A stretch of 64,000 bases of DNA from an uncultured Oscillospiraceae bacterium (GTDB lineage: Bacteria > Bacillota > Clostridia > Oscillospirales > Acutalibacteraceae), in contig URPR01000003.1 of NCBI GenBank assembly GCA_900549775.1, positions 20,897-84,896 of the forward strand, given 5' to 3'. The position numbers and the translations under genes were made by a program. Shown here piece after piece: positions 15,584-24,083 of this stretch; within the stretch, counting starts at the first letter, position 1; each line of letters starts with the position of its first letter. The notes below the pieces were generated by a model that ran no database searches, had not been told where the DNA came from, and worked only from the letters and a program-made list of their open reading frames with translations.

Positions 15584-16255
15584 TTATTTTTTGTTTTGAA
15601 AAAATCCTGACATATTAAAAACAACCCATATCGATTTAAAAAAGATATACAAATCTAATTTTAACGATAACGAATGCAAATATTCCGTATCGAATTGAAC
15701 TTTGCTATTTATATCTAAAAGGTTTCTGCCATTAACTTGTGCTAAACCGGTTATCCCCGGTCTAATTCTATATACACCATTTTCATTTCTAAGTTCATGT
15801 GCCTCTCTTTCTTCCGGTATCAAAGGTCTTGGCCCAATTAGGCTCATATCTCCTTTTAAAACATTAAATAGCTGTGGCAATTCGTCCACACTTGTTAGGC
15901 GAAGAACTTTTCCCACTTTCGTTATATATTCATCACGGTCATAAAGTTCCGCCGCGGCTTTATTTTTAGGTGCGCGAGTAAGCATGGTTCTAAACTTGTA
16001 AACTTTTATTATTTTTCCATCTTTACCTACTCTCGGCTGAGAAAACACAACCGATCCAGCAGAAGTAAGTTTTATAAAAACAGATGCTAAAATAAATATG
16101 GGGAAACAGGCTACAAGTAAAACAAACGAAATTAAAATATCGCAAAAGCGTTTAAAAACTAGGTACACCTTCTGGCACTTACTAAAATTCAAATAATCAT
16201 CTAACTTTCTATAGCTATCACTCAAATAACTCAAATACAATTCCTTATTTTCCAT
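15584..16255 (-). CDS. Sugar-phosphate transferase (monotopic polyprenyl phosphate sugar transferase)
   Basis: Protein of 223 aa, ATG after GAGGAAG. One membrane-dipping segment at about residues 35-62 (ISFVLLVACFPIFILASVFI) is followed by the catalytic domain of the bacterial sugar transferase family: SAGSVVFSQPRVGKDGK, YKFRTM, TSVDELPQLFNVLKGDMSLIGPRPL and RPGITGLAQVNGR. It would move a sugar 1-phosphate from a UDP-sugar onto undecaprenyl phosphate, the first step of a surface glycan or glycoprotein pathway. It is divergent from a second enzyme of the same family at 17342. Substrate cannot be told from sequence. Confidence 0.9.
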   Translation of the reverse strand: MENKELYLSYLSDSYRKLDDYLNFSKCQKVYLVFKRFCDILISFVLLVACFPIFILASVFIKLTSAGSVVFSQPRVGKDGKIIKVYKFRTMLTRAPKNKAAAELYDRDEYITKVGKVLRLTSVDELPQLFNVLKGDMSLIGPRPLIPEEREAHELRNENGVYRIRPGITGLAQVNGRNLLDINSKVQFDTEYLHSLSLKLDLYIFFKSIWVVFNMSGFFQNKK

Positions 16256-16457
16256 TACTTCCTCACCGTAACAAATTATCAGTTTTATTTATTATAAATT
16301 GATTAGCTGCCAATGTCAATTTACAAGTAATTTGATCGAATGAAATCTAAAAATTTCCTTACAGGTTGTCCTTCTAATACTATTCTCCAAAAATAATCGC
16401 TTTATTTAATTTTAAAAAATAATCCATATTAAGCCAAATGCCTTCCGAAAATTTTTA

Positions 16458-16486
16458 ATGACATAATAAAAATAGTGTTGTATAAT
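16458..16486 (+). promoter_or_regulatory. Promoter of the glycan gene cluster
   Basis: ATGACA (16458-16463), 17-bp spacer, TATAAT (16481-16486), ahead of the unknown gene at 16538. Confidence 0.6.
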
Positions 16487-16537
16487 TAAGTTTAGAAAAC
16501 TTTAATAAATTTGAAAAATAAAAATGGAGTGATTTTT

Positions 16538-17326
16538 TTGCTTAACAAAGCTTTCAGTATAATCGAAGAAAAACTCAGCGAAACTTTATCATCCAAAGGA
16601 TTTACCGCAAAAAAAAATGACGGCCTAACTACTACATTTTCCGACAATAACGTAAACTATAAACTGGAATATGACGAAAATAGTAAAAAATTTATACTGT
16701 CCTTTGCTGATGAAAACAGCGATAATTATAAATCTATTTCGGTTTGGCTGTTTGATCCTGAAAGTGACACTGAAAAAGAAGCAAAATCTATAGCTAACGA
16801 TTTTTCTGATTACTTTAATGGCTCTAAAAATGATTTGAAAGTAAAAAAGTCTTCTAAAAAAAGCGATGAAGACTCCACAGCTGGCCTAATGTTTATGGTA
16901 AATCGCTTTGCTACTATTTTCCCAGAAATAAAAGAAGATATAAAACTTGAAAAAAATTTATTCGAGTCTTTTCGTGCTATTAATTTTACAAGAGAAAAAA
17001 TATTGCCGCTCGTCTTAAACCTTGTAGAGACGTGTAAACCCGGCGATAAGTATAAAAAGTTATGTTCAACCCTTAACAATCTCTACGATAATGGGAATTT
17101 GGATACTAGAGCTTGCATAACTATAGTAATATTAAATTCAGTTTGTGATTGTAGTGAAAAAGCCATCGAAAAATTGCAGAAAAATCTAAGTGAAGACTTG
17201 AACCACGCTTGGAAAGCTGCTAAAAAATATAAAGGCAAAAAAGTTAAACCTGAAAAAAGAAAAACTAAAAAAAGTTTCTTTGAAAAAGCTTTAGAAAACA
17301 CTCAATCTCAGCAGTTGCACAATTAA
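16538..17326 (+). CDS. Hypothetical protein, first gene of a glycan cluster
   Basis: About 262 aa. The TTG at 16538 sits eight nt after GGAG and is preferred over an upstream TTG at 16511 that lies before the SD. The first 100 residues look like a small alpha/beta domain (LNKAFSIIEEKLSETLSSKG, KLEYDENSKKFILSFAD, SVWLFDPESDTEKEAKSIAND). A helical middle (about 115-235) and a very basic Lys-rich tail follow. No signal peptide or membrane segment is seen, so it is probably cytoplasmic. I do not recognise the family. It lies 15 bp before a sugar-phosphate transferase and is probably cotranscribed with it. Confidence 0.75.
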   Translation: MLNKAFSIIEEKLSETLSSKGFTAKKNDGLTTTFSDNNVNYKLEYDENSKKFILSFADENSDNYKSISVWLFDPESDTEKEAKSIANDFSDYFNGSKNDLKVKKSSKKSDEDSTAGLMFMVNRFATIFPEIKEDIKLEKNLFESFRAINFTREKILPLVLNLVETCKPGDKYKKLCSTLNNLYDNGNLDTRACITIVILNSVCDCSEKAIEKLQKNLSEDLNHAWKAAKKYKGKKVKPEKRKTKKSFFEKALENTQSQQLHN

Positions 17327-17341
17327 CAAGGAGACCTATAA

Positions 17342-18037
17342 ATGATTTTATGTCCGATTGATAAATTACCAAAGGACTTTCAAAACAACGATGTCAAAAT
17401 TTTTTACGATAAACTCAAACATAAAAAAACTAATCTCATATTAAAAAAAACGTTCGATATCCTACTTTCATTTTTACTCATCATTTTATTTTTGCCACTT
17501 TTTTTGATAATTTCAATAGTGGTGAAATTAACGTCGAAAGGACGCATATTTTACTTACAGGAAAGAGTGACAACTTATAAAAAAACTTTCAAAATAATAA
17601 AGTTCAGAACAATGATAGAAAACGCCGATAAAATGGGATCGCTTGTAACTGTAAACAACGATGCACGTATCACTAAGGTTGGTGCATTTTTAAGAAAAAC
17701 TAGACTGGACGAAATACCACAACTTTTTAACATTCTAAAAGGTGAAATGAGCTTTGTGGGCGCTAGACCTGAGGTTCCAAAATATGTAGATAAATACAGC
17801 GACCAGATGAAATCCACTTTGCTCATGCCAGCCGGAGTAACCTCCCTAGCTAGCATAAACTTTAAAGATGAAGATAAACTTCTAAACAATGCTGAGAACG
17901 TTGACGAAACTTACATAAATAAAATATTGCCCGAAAAAATGAAATACAATCTTGAATACATAGAAAAATTTAATTTGATTTATGATTTTAAAATAATGTT
18001 TAAAACAGTTTTCGCTGTAGCGAAAAATAACGCATAG
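17342..18037 (+). CDS. Sugar-phosphate transferase, second copy
   Basis: Protein of 231 aa, ATG after AAGGAGACC. A hydrophobic segment (about residues 38-62, ILLSFLLIILFLPLFLIISIV) leads into the bacterial sugar transferase domain: SKGRIFYLQERV, IIKFRTM, TRLDEIPQLFNILKGEMSFVGARPE, then PAGVTSLASINFKDED where most members read PGITGLAQV. It makes the first polyprenyl-linked sugar. With the DegT aminotransferase 9 bp downstream, the substrate could be an amino-sugar nucleotide, as in bacillosamine-type pathways; this is inference. Confidence 0.9.
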   Translation: MILCPIDKLPKDFQNNDVKIFYDKLKHKKTNLILKKTFDILLSFLLIILFLPLFLIISIVVKLTSKGRIFYLQERVTTYKKTFKIIKFRTMIENADKMGSLVTVNNDARITKVGAFLRKTRLDEIPQLFNILKGEMSFVGARPEVPKYVDKYSDQMKSTLLMPAGVTSLASINFKDEDKLLNNAENVDETYINKILPEKMKYNLEYIEKFNLIYDFKIMFKTVFAVAKNNA

Positions 18038-18046
18038 GAGAAAACC

Positions 18047-19243
18047 ATGGAAAATATAAAACTTTCACCGCCTGACATTACTGACGAAGAAATTGCAGAA
18101 GTTGTAGATACGCTAAGATCTGGATGGATAACCACAGGGCCTAAAACAAAATTATTTGAAAAAAAAATAGCTGATTATTGCCAAACAAAAAGAGCTGTAT
18201 GTTTAAACTCGGCTACAGCTTGCATGGAAATGGCTTTAAGGTTACTTGAAATTGGACCAGAAGACGAAGTAATAACCAGCGCTTACACCTACACTGCATC
18301 AGCAAGTGTAATTTGTCATGTGGGCGCCAGGCCAGTGCTAGTAGACACTAAAAAAGGTTCATTTTTCATGGATTATGATAAACTAGAAAAAGCTATAACC
18401 CCTAAAACTAGAGCAATTATACCCGTTGATCTCGCTGGCGTTATGTGCGACTACGACAGAATATTTAAAATTGTTGAAAGTAAAAAAGACATTTTTAAAC
18501 CCAAAAATGATATTCAAGATAGAATAGGAAGAATAGCAGTCTTAGCAGATTCTGCTCATGCGTTCGGTTCTAGCTTAGAGGGACAAGTCTGTGGCAGCGT
18601 TGCGGATTTTACTAGTTTTTCTTTTCATGCCGTTAAAAACCTCACTACATCTGAAGGAGGAGCTTTGACATGGAAAAGTATAAATGGCATCTCAGATGAC
18701 GAAATATACAAACGGGTCATGCTTCTTTCTCTTCATGGTCAAACAAAAGATGCCCTCTCTAAATCCAAAATCGGCAGCTGGGAATATGACATTGTAACTC
18801 CAGGCTATAAGTGCAACATGACCGACATAATGGCTGCTTTAGGGCTAGTTCAGCTTAAAAGGTATGATAAGCTTTTAGCAAGGCGAAAAGAAATTATAGA
18901 AAAATACGATACTGCATTTGAAAATTTGCCGGTTACGCCATTAAAACATCATACCAACAGGTACTCTTCTTGTGGGCATCTTTACATGCTGTCTTTAGAT
19001 AATAAAGATGAAGTTTTTAGGAATAACTTAATAAAAAAATTAGCTGAATTCGGCATTCCTTCAAATGTTCACTACAAGCCTCTTCCAATGTTGACAGCTT
19101 ACAAAAATTTAGGTTTTGGTATAAGCGATTTTCCTAATGCTTATAACTCATATAAAAATGAAATTACCTTGCCGCTACACACTCTGCTTACAGATGAGCA
19201 AGTTAACTTTATAATTGACAAACTTAAGACTTGCCTGTCTTAA
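18047..19243 (+). CDS. DegT/DnrJ/EryC1/StrS-family sugar aminotransferase
   Basis: Protein of 398 aa, ATG after GGAGAAAACC. PLP-dependent fold type I sugar aminotransferase: LSPPDITDEEIAEVVDTLRSGW, SGWITTGPKTKLFE, LNSATACMEMALR, then the Schiff-base lysine in SFHAVKNLTTSEGGALTW and YKCNMTDIMAALGLVQLKR. These enzymes convert a UDP- or dTDP-4-keto-sugar into an amino sugar with glutamate as donor. No dehydratase supplying the keto-sugar is in the window. The context (sugar transferase before, ligase/polymerase after) points to glycan or glycolipid assembly. Confidence 0.92.
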   Translation: MENIKLSPPDITDEEIAEVVDTLRSGWITTGPKTKLFEKKIADYCQTKRAVCLNSATACMEMALRLLEIGPEDEVITSAYTYTASASVICHVGARPVLVDTKKGSFFMDYDKLEKAITPKTRAIIPVDLAGVMCDYDRIFKIVESKKDIFKPKNDIQDRIGRIAVLADSAHAFGSSLEGQVCGSVADFTSFSFHAVKNLTTSEGGALTWKSINGISDDEIYKRVMLLSLHGQTKDALSKSKIGSWEYDIVTPGYKCNMTDIMAALGLVQLKRYDKLLARRKEIIEKYDTAFENLPVTPLKHHTNRYSSCGHLYMLSLDNKDEVFRNNLIKKLAEFGIPSNVHYKPLPMLTAYKNLGFGISDFPNAYNSYKNEITLPLHTLLTDEQVNFIIDKLKTCLS

Positions 19244-19293
19244 GTTTATTGAACAGGACTTGTAAAACAAAGGATGAAAGGGCTGATTTTTAG

Positions 19294-20718
19294 TTGGCTA
19301 AAATGAAAAGTACGTTTAAAAATGTACTTTACGATTCCAGTTTATTTAGAATTTTCTTTTTTGTTAATTTATTCTTAGGGTCATTTATGCTGCTTGACGC
19401 TGTAGCTATAGGAATCGATGGAATTATGATGATATGGGCCGGGTTTATATTTAAAAAGCATATAAAAAATAATTCTTTAAAAAACATAGATCATAATAAA
19501 ATCATTTTACTTTTTTTAGCATCTGCGCTCTTCACAACGCTATTGCATGCAAAGATGTCGTTTCCCCTTTACCTTGCGTTCGACTTTATCATGATATACC
19601 ACTATGCTATTTGCTTATTGCTTTTGTACGGATTAGCGTTTGATGTCGAAGCAAGCAAACAAAAAATTTCAAATGAAATTTTAACCGTTTTCAAAATTGT
19701 TGCCTACACTACCGTTGCCATTACTTTTATAAGTTTTATTATTTTACTTCTTAATGAAAAAATAACCATTTACAAGGAAACAAAACTTTTAGGAACTATA
19801 AACTATGAAATTGGCATATACCAAAGACCCGGAATAAAAAGGTTTACAGGAGTTTACAGTAACCCAAACATACTAGCTTTTTGCTCCGTTTTATCGATCA
19901 TTTTCATTCATGCTTTGATCGAATCAAAAAACTTTTTAAGAAAGCATAGCAGTCTCTTTAGATTCATTTGTGCCATATGTTTTTTCGCAATAAATTTAGC
20001 AGCACTGATCCTAAGCGACTCTATAGCTTCAATAGTATTCTTGTTCTTCTATTTACTTTTCACTTTGATCTATAAAATTTTCTTTGAGAAAAAGTCCAGA
20101 AGTATCTTCACGCTTACAGTGAAAATCGCATCATTCCTATTAATAGCGGTTGGTTTTGCTCTTGCACTGCTGATATTAAAAGGTGACTTGCAAACAAGCT
20201 TTTCTAAATTTATATCGCTAATTTGTCCCTCTTATACAGGAACCTTCGGCAGAGAAAATTACGATTTAAGCTATGGCAGCGGCAGGAAAGTCTTGCTGGA
20301 ACAAGCTATGATTATTTTTCAACATAACCCTATTTTCGGAATCGGGATTTCGAATATTTGGAAGTACGGACAGATTTATTTTGAAGACGGTATCGCTTTT
20401 CCTAATTTTATATTGGGGATGTCCTTCCCAAATTTTCACAATGGTTACCTCACGATTTTGGCTTGCTATGGAGCCATTGGCTTTTTATTGTTCTTAACAT
20501 TCATATTTTTATCTCTCAAAAATATAATTAAGCAATTAGTCAATAAACGCAATACAAACAGCATGTTTCCTTGCATCTCTGCTGCCATTTGTGCCTATCT
20601 TGTTTATGCACTGTTTGAAAAAACCTTCTTATCTGAAATAAACTTTATGGGCGTAACTTTTTGGCTCTTGCTTGGGTACGCAACATATTTAAGCCGCATT
20701 CAAGACGGAAAAAGTTAA
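19294..20718 (+). CDS. O-antigen ligase/polymerase-like membrane protein
   Basis: Protein of 474 aa, TTG start at 19294 (alternative ATG at 19303). About ten to twelve hydrophobic segments run through the whole length. The signature region is the large external loop before the last helices: GSGRKVLLEQAMIIFQHNPIFGIGISN, followed by FPNFHNGYLTILACYGAIG. The (R)xxLxxxA and GxGxSN...HNxxL pattern is that of Wzy/WaaL O-antigen polymerase or ligase proteins. It probably polymerises or transfers a polyprenyl-linked glycan at the membrane. It follows the aminotransferase by 50 bp in the same direction. Confidence 0.82.
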   Translation: MAKMKSTFKNVLYDSSLFRIFFFVNLFLGSFMLLDAVAIGIDGIMMIWAGFIFKKHIKNNSLKNIDHNKIILLFLASALFTTLLHAKMSFPLYLAFDFIMIYHYAICLLLLYGLAFDVEASKQKISNEILTVFKIVAYTTVAITFISFIILLLNEKITIYKETKLLGTINYEIGIYQRPGIKRFTGVYSNPNILAFCSVLSIIFIHALIESKNFLRKHSSLFRFICAICFFAINLAALILSDSIASIVFLFFYLLFTLIYKIFFEKKSRSIFTLTVKIASFLLIAVGFALALLILKGDLQTSFSKFISLICPSYTGTFGRENYDLSYGSGRKVLLEQAMIIFQHNPIFGIGISNIWKYGQIYFEDGIAFPNFILGMSFPNFHNGYLTILACYGAIGFLLFLTFIFLSLKNIIKQLVNKRNTNSMFPCISAAICAYLVYALFEKTFLSEINFMGVTFWLLLGYATYLSRIQDGKS

Positions 20719-20735
20719 AGCGAGGCTTACACACT

Positions 20736-21257
20736 ATGGTAAATATCAAAACTTTAAATTTTCATTACGAGGAAAAACTTGTACAGTTATTACATGAAAA
20801 AAATTTAAAAATTGCAACGGCTGAAAGCTGCACAGGTGGACTTATCTCTAAAATGATAACAGATGTAAGTGGAGCTTCTAATGTTTTTGAATGTGGCATC
20901 TGCTCATATTCAGACAGGATAAAGAAAAACCTTTTAAATGTTCACCGCTCTACTTTAGAAAAATATTCAGCTGTGTCCTCCCAGGTTGCTATTGAAATGG
21001 CTGAAAATGTCAGAAAAATATCAAATGCCGATATAGGTCTATCTACAACTGGATATGCAGGTCCATCCGCTACATCAAAAAATGAAAAAGTAGGTCTTGT
21101 TTACATTGGCATAAGCACTGAAAAATTCTCTAAAGCTATAAAGTTAAACATAAAGACAAAATACCTTAACAGTACAAGGAACAACATAAGAAAAATAGCT
21201 AGTGCAAAGGCTATTTTGCTCGTTATACGTACTGCTAAAAATTTTAGCATCCTCTAG
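20736..21257 (+). CDS. pncC: CinA C-terminal-like nicotinamide-nucleotide amidase
   Basis: Protein of 173 aa from the ATG at 20736, which has GCGAGG upstream and starts after the ligase stop; a longer frame back to 20661 overlaps the ligase gene. Stand-alone CinA C-terminal domain: LKIATAESCTGGLISKMITDVSGAS, an EKYSAVSSQVAIEMA segment, and a GLSTTGYAGPSA--NEKVGLVYIGI core. It hydrolyses nicotinamide mononucleotide in pyridine-nucleotide recycling. The N-terminal MoaB-like domain of full CinA is absent, as in E. coli PncC. The last residues are Lys/Arg-rich. Confidence 0.88.
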   Translation: MVNIKTLNFHYEEKLVQLLHEKNLKIATAESCTGGLISKMITDVSGASNVFECGICSYSDRIKKNLLNVHRSTLEKYSAVSSQVAIEMAENVRKISNADIGLSTTGYAGPSATSKNEKVGLVYIGISTEKFSKAIKLNIKTKYLNSTRNNIRKIASAKAILLVIRTAKNFSIL

Positions 21258-21356
21258 CATCATAACTTACACTGAAAAATCCCACAAAATTTTAGAATAA
21301 CCCCAGTTATATGCATTTTTCTTCATGCTTATGTCCCACATGTCATCATTTTTCCC

Positions 21357-21385
21357 TTGAAAAATATACTAATTATTGAGATAAT
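21357..21385 (+). promoter_or_regulatory. Promoter of the glmU-prs-pth-mfd group
   Basis: TTGAAA (21357-21362), 17-bp spacer, GATAAT (21380-21385); glmU starts 34 bp further on with GGAGGTAGCAA before its ATG. Confidence 0.65.
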
Positions 21386-21418
21386 AGAAAATATGTTTTA
21401 GTTCTCTGGAGGTAGCAA

Positions 21419-22393
21419 ATGGAAAATACTTGCGCAATAATATTAGCAGCCGGTGAAGGAAAAAGAATGAAATCAAATTCACCAAAAGTTTTATCTAAAG
21501 TACTGTTTAAGCCAATTTTGCAGTGGGTTATAGATTCTTTATCTAGCTCCAGCATCGACAACGTTTGCGTTGTATGCGGATATAAGCACGAACAGATTGA
21601 AGAATATCTTAAAAACACAAATGCAAACTTTTCTACTGCTTTGCAAAAAGAACAGCTAGGTACCGCTCACGCAGTGATTACCGCGAGTGACTTTTTAAAA
21701 AACAACATAGAAAAAGATGTTCTCGTTTTATGCGGAGATGCGCCTTTTATAGACTCTGAAACTATAATAGCATCCCTTAACTTTCACAGACAAAACCACA
21801 ACAGTGCAACGGTCTTTTCTGCTAAAGTTAATAACCCATTCGGGTACGGCAGGATTGTACGGGATGAATATAATAAACTTTTAAAAATAGTGGAACAGAA
21901 AGATACAGATGAGAAAACAAGTCATATAAATGAAGTAAATTCGAGCATTTACTGGTTCAACGTTAAGGATTTGCTCAGCGTAATTTACAGCATATCAAAT
22001 AAAAATGCGCAAAGTGAGTTCTACTTGCCGGACGCTATAGAATTACTCATAAGTAATGGGAAAAATGTCGATGCATTTGTCGTGGAAAACGAAAATATTA
22101 TTCTTGGGGCAAACGACAAAGTTCAACTTCAGCAATTAAACAAAATAGCACGAGAAAAAGTTTTGAACAAATTGATGCTATCAGGTGTCAATATCCCCTT
22201 TCCAGATGGCGTAGTTATATGTGATGAAGTAAGAATTGGCACCGATGTAACTATTTTGCCAAATACAATACTCCAAGGTAAAACTATAATAGGTAACAAC
22301 TGCGCTATTGGACCAAATGTGCTGCTTGACGGCTGCAGTGTACTAGATAATAAAAACTTAAGCTTCAAAAACCTTAAAAATTGCACCGTTTAG
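21419..22393 (+). CDS. glmU: Short GlmU: UDP-N-acetylglucosamine pyrophosphorylase domain without a full acetyltransferase
   Basis: Protein of 324 aa. The N-terminal nucleotidyltransferase is intact: IILAAGEGKRMKSNSPKVL, LQKEQLGTAHAV, VLCGDAPFID, FGYGRIV and INEVNSSIYWF. A linker follows, and then only about three turns of left-handed beta-helix (GVVICDEVRIGTDVTILPNTILQGKTIIGNNCAIGPNV). Usual bifunctional GlmU is about 450-460 aa; the C-terminal acetyl-CoA-dependent half with its catalytic residues is missing. The end is clean and followed by a hairpin at 22392, with no remnant beyond it. It should still make UDP-GlcNAc from GlcNAc-1-P, but the acetylation of GlcN-1-P would need another enzyme. 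The order glmU-prs-pth-mfd is conserved in Firmicutes. Confidence 0.9.
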   Translation: MENTCAIILAAGEGKRMKSNSPKVLSKVLFKPILQWVIDSLSSSSIDNVCVVCGYKHEQIEEYLKNTNANFSTALQKEQLGTAHAVITASDFLKNNIEKDVLVLCGDAPFIDSETIIASLNFHRQNHNSATVFSAKVNNPFGYGRIVRDEYNKLLKIVEQKDTDEKTSHINEVNSSIYWFNVKDLLSVIYSISNKNAQSEFYLPDAIELLISNGKNVDAFVVENENIILGANDKVQLQQLNKIAREKVLNKLMLSGVNIPFPDGVVICDEVRIGTDVTILPNTILQGKTIIGNNCAIGPNVLLDGCSVLDNKNLSFKNLKNCTV

Positions 22394-22418
22394 TTAAAAT
22401 CATTTTTCGATTTTAACT
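22392..22418 (+). terminator. Hairpin between glmU and prs
   Basis: AGTTAAAATC-N7-GATTTTAACT is a perfect 10-bp AT-rich stem starting at the glmU stop codon. It is followed by CTTACTTTTATG, so termination would be weak; it may act in processing. Confidence 0.45.
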
Positions 22419-22445
22419 CTTACTTTTATGTAAAGGAGATTTAAG

Positions 22446-23378
22446 ATGAGTTTTCGTGGCACGGAAATCAAAATTTTTTCAGGCAGTTCAAATTATATAT
22501 TCGCTCAAAACATCGCTTCACATCTTGGACTTCCTCTTGGCAAGGCTGAAATTAAAACTTTTAACGATGGTGAAATTGCCGTATCCCTCTGTGAACCTGT
22601 AAGAAACTCTGACTGCTTTATAGTACAATCTATCTGCAACCCAGTTAATGATAATTTAATGGAACTTTTGGTAATGATAGATGCCATGAAAAGGGCCTGC
22701 GCTGCCAGAATAACTGCCGTTATCCCTTATTTCGGGTACTCCAGACAGGACAGAAAAGCACATTCCTGTGACCCAATATCTGCAAAACTTGTCGCTGATC
22801 TCTTAACTGTTGCAGGTGCCAATAGTATTTTGACTATGGATTTACATTCCCCTCAAATTCAAGGCTTTTTCAATATTCCAATAGATAACTTAGAAGGATG
22901 CCAGATCTTGGCTTCATTCATAAAAGATGAAATAAAAAATCATAAAGATCATTACATTGTTGTCTCTCCAGACCTCGGCTCTGTTACTAGAGCTAGAGAT
23001 TTTTCAAAAATCTTGGGAGTGCCTTTCGCTATAATCGATAAAATACGACCTACAGCAAACGTTTCCGAAGTTGTAAATATTATTGGTGATGTAAAAGGTA
23101 AAAAAGTAATTTTAATTGACGATATGGTAGACACTGCCGGCACCTTATGTAACGCCGCTAAAGCTGTTATCGAAAGAGGAAAAGCCGTTGAAGTTATCGC
23201 TTGCGCAACACATCCTGTTTTATCTTGCGATGCTGTGGTAAAGCTTCAAAATAGTTACATAGAAAAGTTATACCTTCTAGATACCGTTCCTTTGCCTCAA
23301 GAAAAACTTTTAAGCAAAATAAAAGTTCTTCCTACAGCTTCATTTTTCGCCAAAGCTATAGAAAAAATTCACGGGTAA
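22446..23378 (+). CDS. prs: Ribose-phosphate pyrophosphokinase
   Basis: Protein of 310 aa, ATG after AAAGGAG. Class I PRPP synthetase: IKIFSGSSNYIFAQNIASHL, FNDGEIAVSL, VIPYFGYSRQDRKAH, the catalytic lysine region TRARDFSKIL and the PRPP-binding loop VILIDDMVDTAGTL. It makes phosphoribosyl pyrophosphate from ribose 5-phosphate and ATP for purine, pyrimidine, His, Trp and NAD synthesis. Length is normal. Confidence 0.97.
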   Translation: MSFRGTEIKIFSGSSNYIFAQNIASHLGLPLGKAEIKTFNDGEIAVSLCEPVRNSDCFIVQSICNPVNDNLMELLVMIDAMKRACAARITAVIPYFGYSRQDRKAHSCDPISAKLVADLLTVAGANSILTMDLHSPQIQGFFNIPIDNLEGCQILASFIKDEIKNHKDHYIVVSPDLGSVTRARDFSKILGVPFAIIDKIRPTANVSEVVNIIGDVKGKKVILIDDMVDTAGTLCNAAKAVIERGKAVEVIACATHPVLSCDAVVKLQNSYIEKLYLLDTVPLPQEKLLSKIKVLPTASFFAKAIEKIHG

Positions 23379-23430
23379 CCCACCACTATGGTACTCAGTT
23401 AAATGTCTACTTTTAAGAAAGGAAAAAATT

Positions 23431-24054
23431 ATGTTTGATATATTTAAAAAGCTCACAGTAAACCGAAAAAATGATCCTATTGAACATTTAGTTGTAGGAC
23501 TTGGTAACCCTGGCTCTAAATACGAAAACACACGTCACAATGCCGGGTTCATCGCGCTTGATTATATAGCAAATCAGTTAGATGTAAATTTTAATAAATC
23601 TAAATTTGATGCACTTTTTTCAGAAGCTGTTATAGATGGCAAAAGAGTTTTACTCATAAAACCTCAAACTTTTATGAACTTAAGTGGCGAATCTGTCATT
23701 CAATTTATGTCGTTTTACAAAATTCCAAGTGAAAATGTTATTATTCTTTTTGACGATATATCACTGGCCCCAGGAAATCTTAGAGTAAAACGAAGCGGTA
23801 GTCATGGCGGCCACAACGGCATGAGAAACATCATACAACTAGCTAAGACGGACAATTTCCCTAGAATAAAAATAGGAATAGGTGCAAAACCGACTGACTG
23901 GGACTTGGCAGACTGGGTAACTTCAAAATTTTCTGATGAAGATTTAAAACTGCTAAATAAGGCTGCAGAAAATTCATACACCGCTTTGAAGTTAATGCTG
24001 AACGGGGAAATAGAAAAAGCTATGAATTTAGCAAACAGAAAAATCTTTAATTGA
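23431..24054 (+). CDS. pth: Peptidyl-tRNA hydrolase
   Basis: Protein of 207 aa, ATG after AAAGGAAAAAATT. After a short N-terminal extension the core reads LVVGLGNPGSKYENTRHNAGF with the catalytic His in TRHN, then KPQTFMNLSGESV, LFDDISLAPGNLRVKRSGSHGGHNGMRNI. It frees tRNAs from stalled peptidyl-tRNA. The ctc/rplY gene often found between prs and pth is absent. Confidence 0.97.
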   Translation: MFDIFKKLTVNRKNDPIEHLVVGLGNPGSKYENTRHNAGFIALDYIANQLDVNFNKSKFDALFSEAVIDGKRVLLIKPQTFMNLSGESVIQFMSFYKIPSENVIILFDDISLAPGNLRVKRSGSHGGHNGMRNIIQLAKTDNFPRIKIGIGAKPTDWDLADWVTSKFSDEDLKLLNKAAENSYTALKLMLNGEIEKAMNLANRKIFN

Positions 24055-24083
24055 TTGATCCATTTGCCAACAAGGAGATAAGT

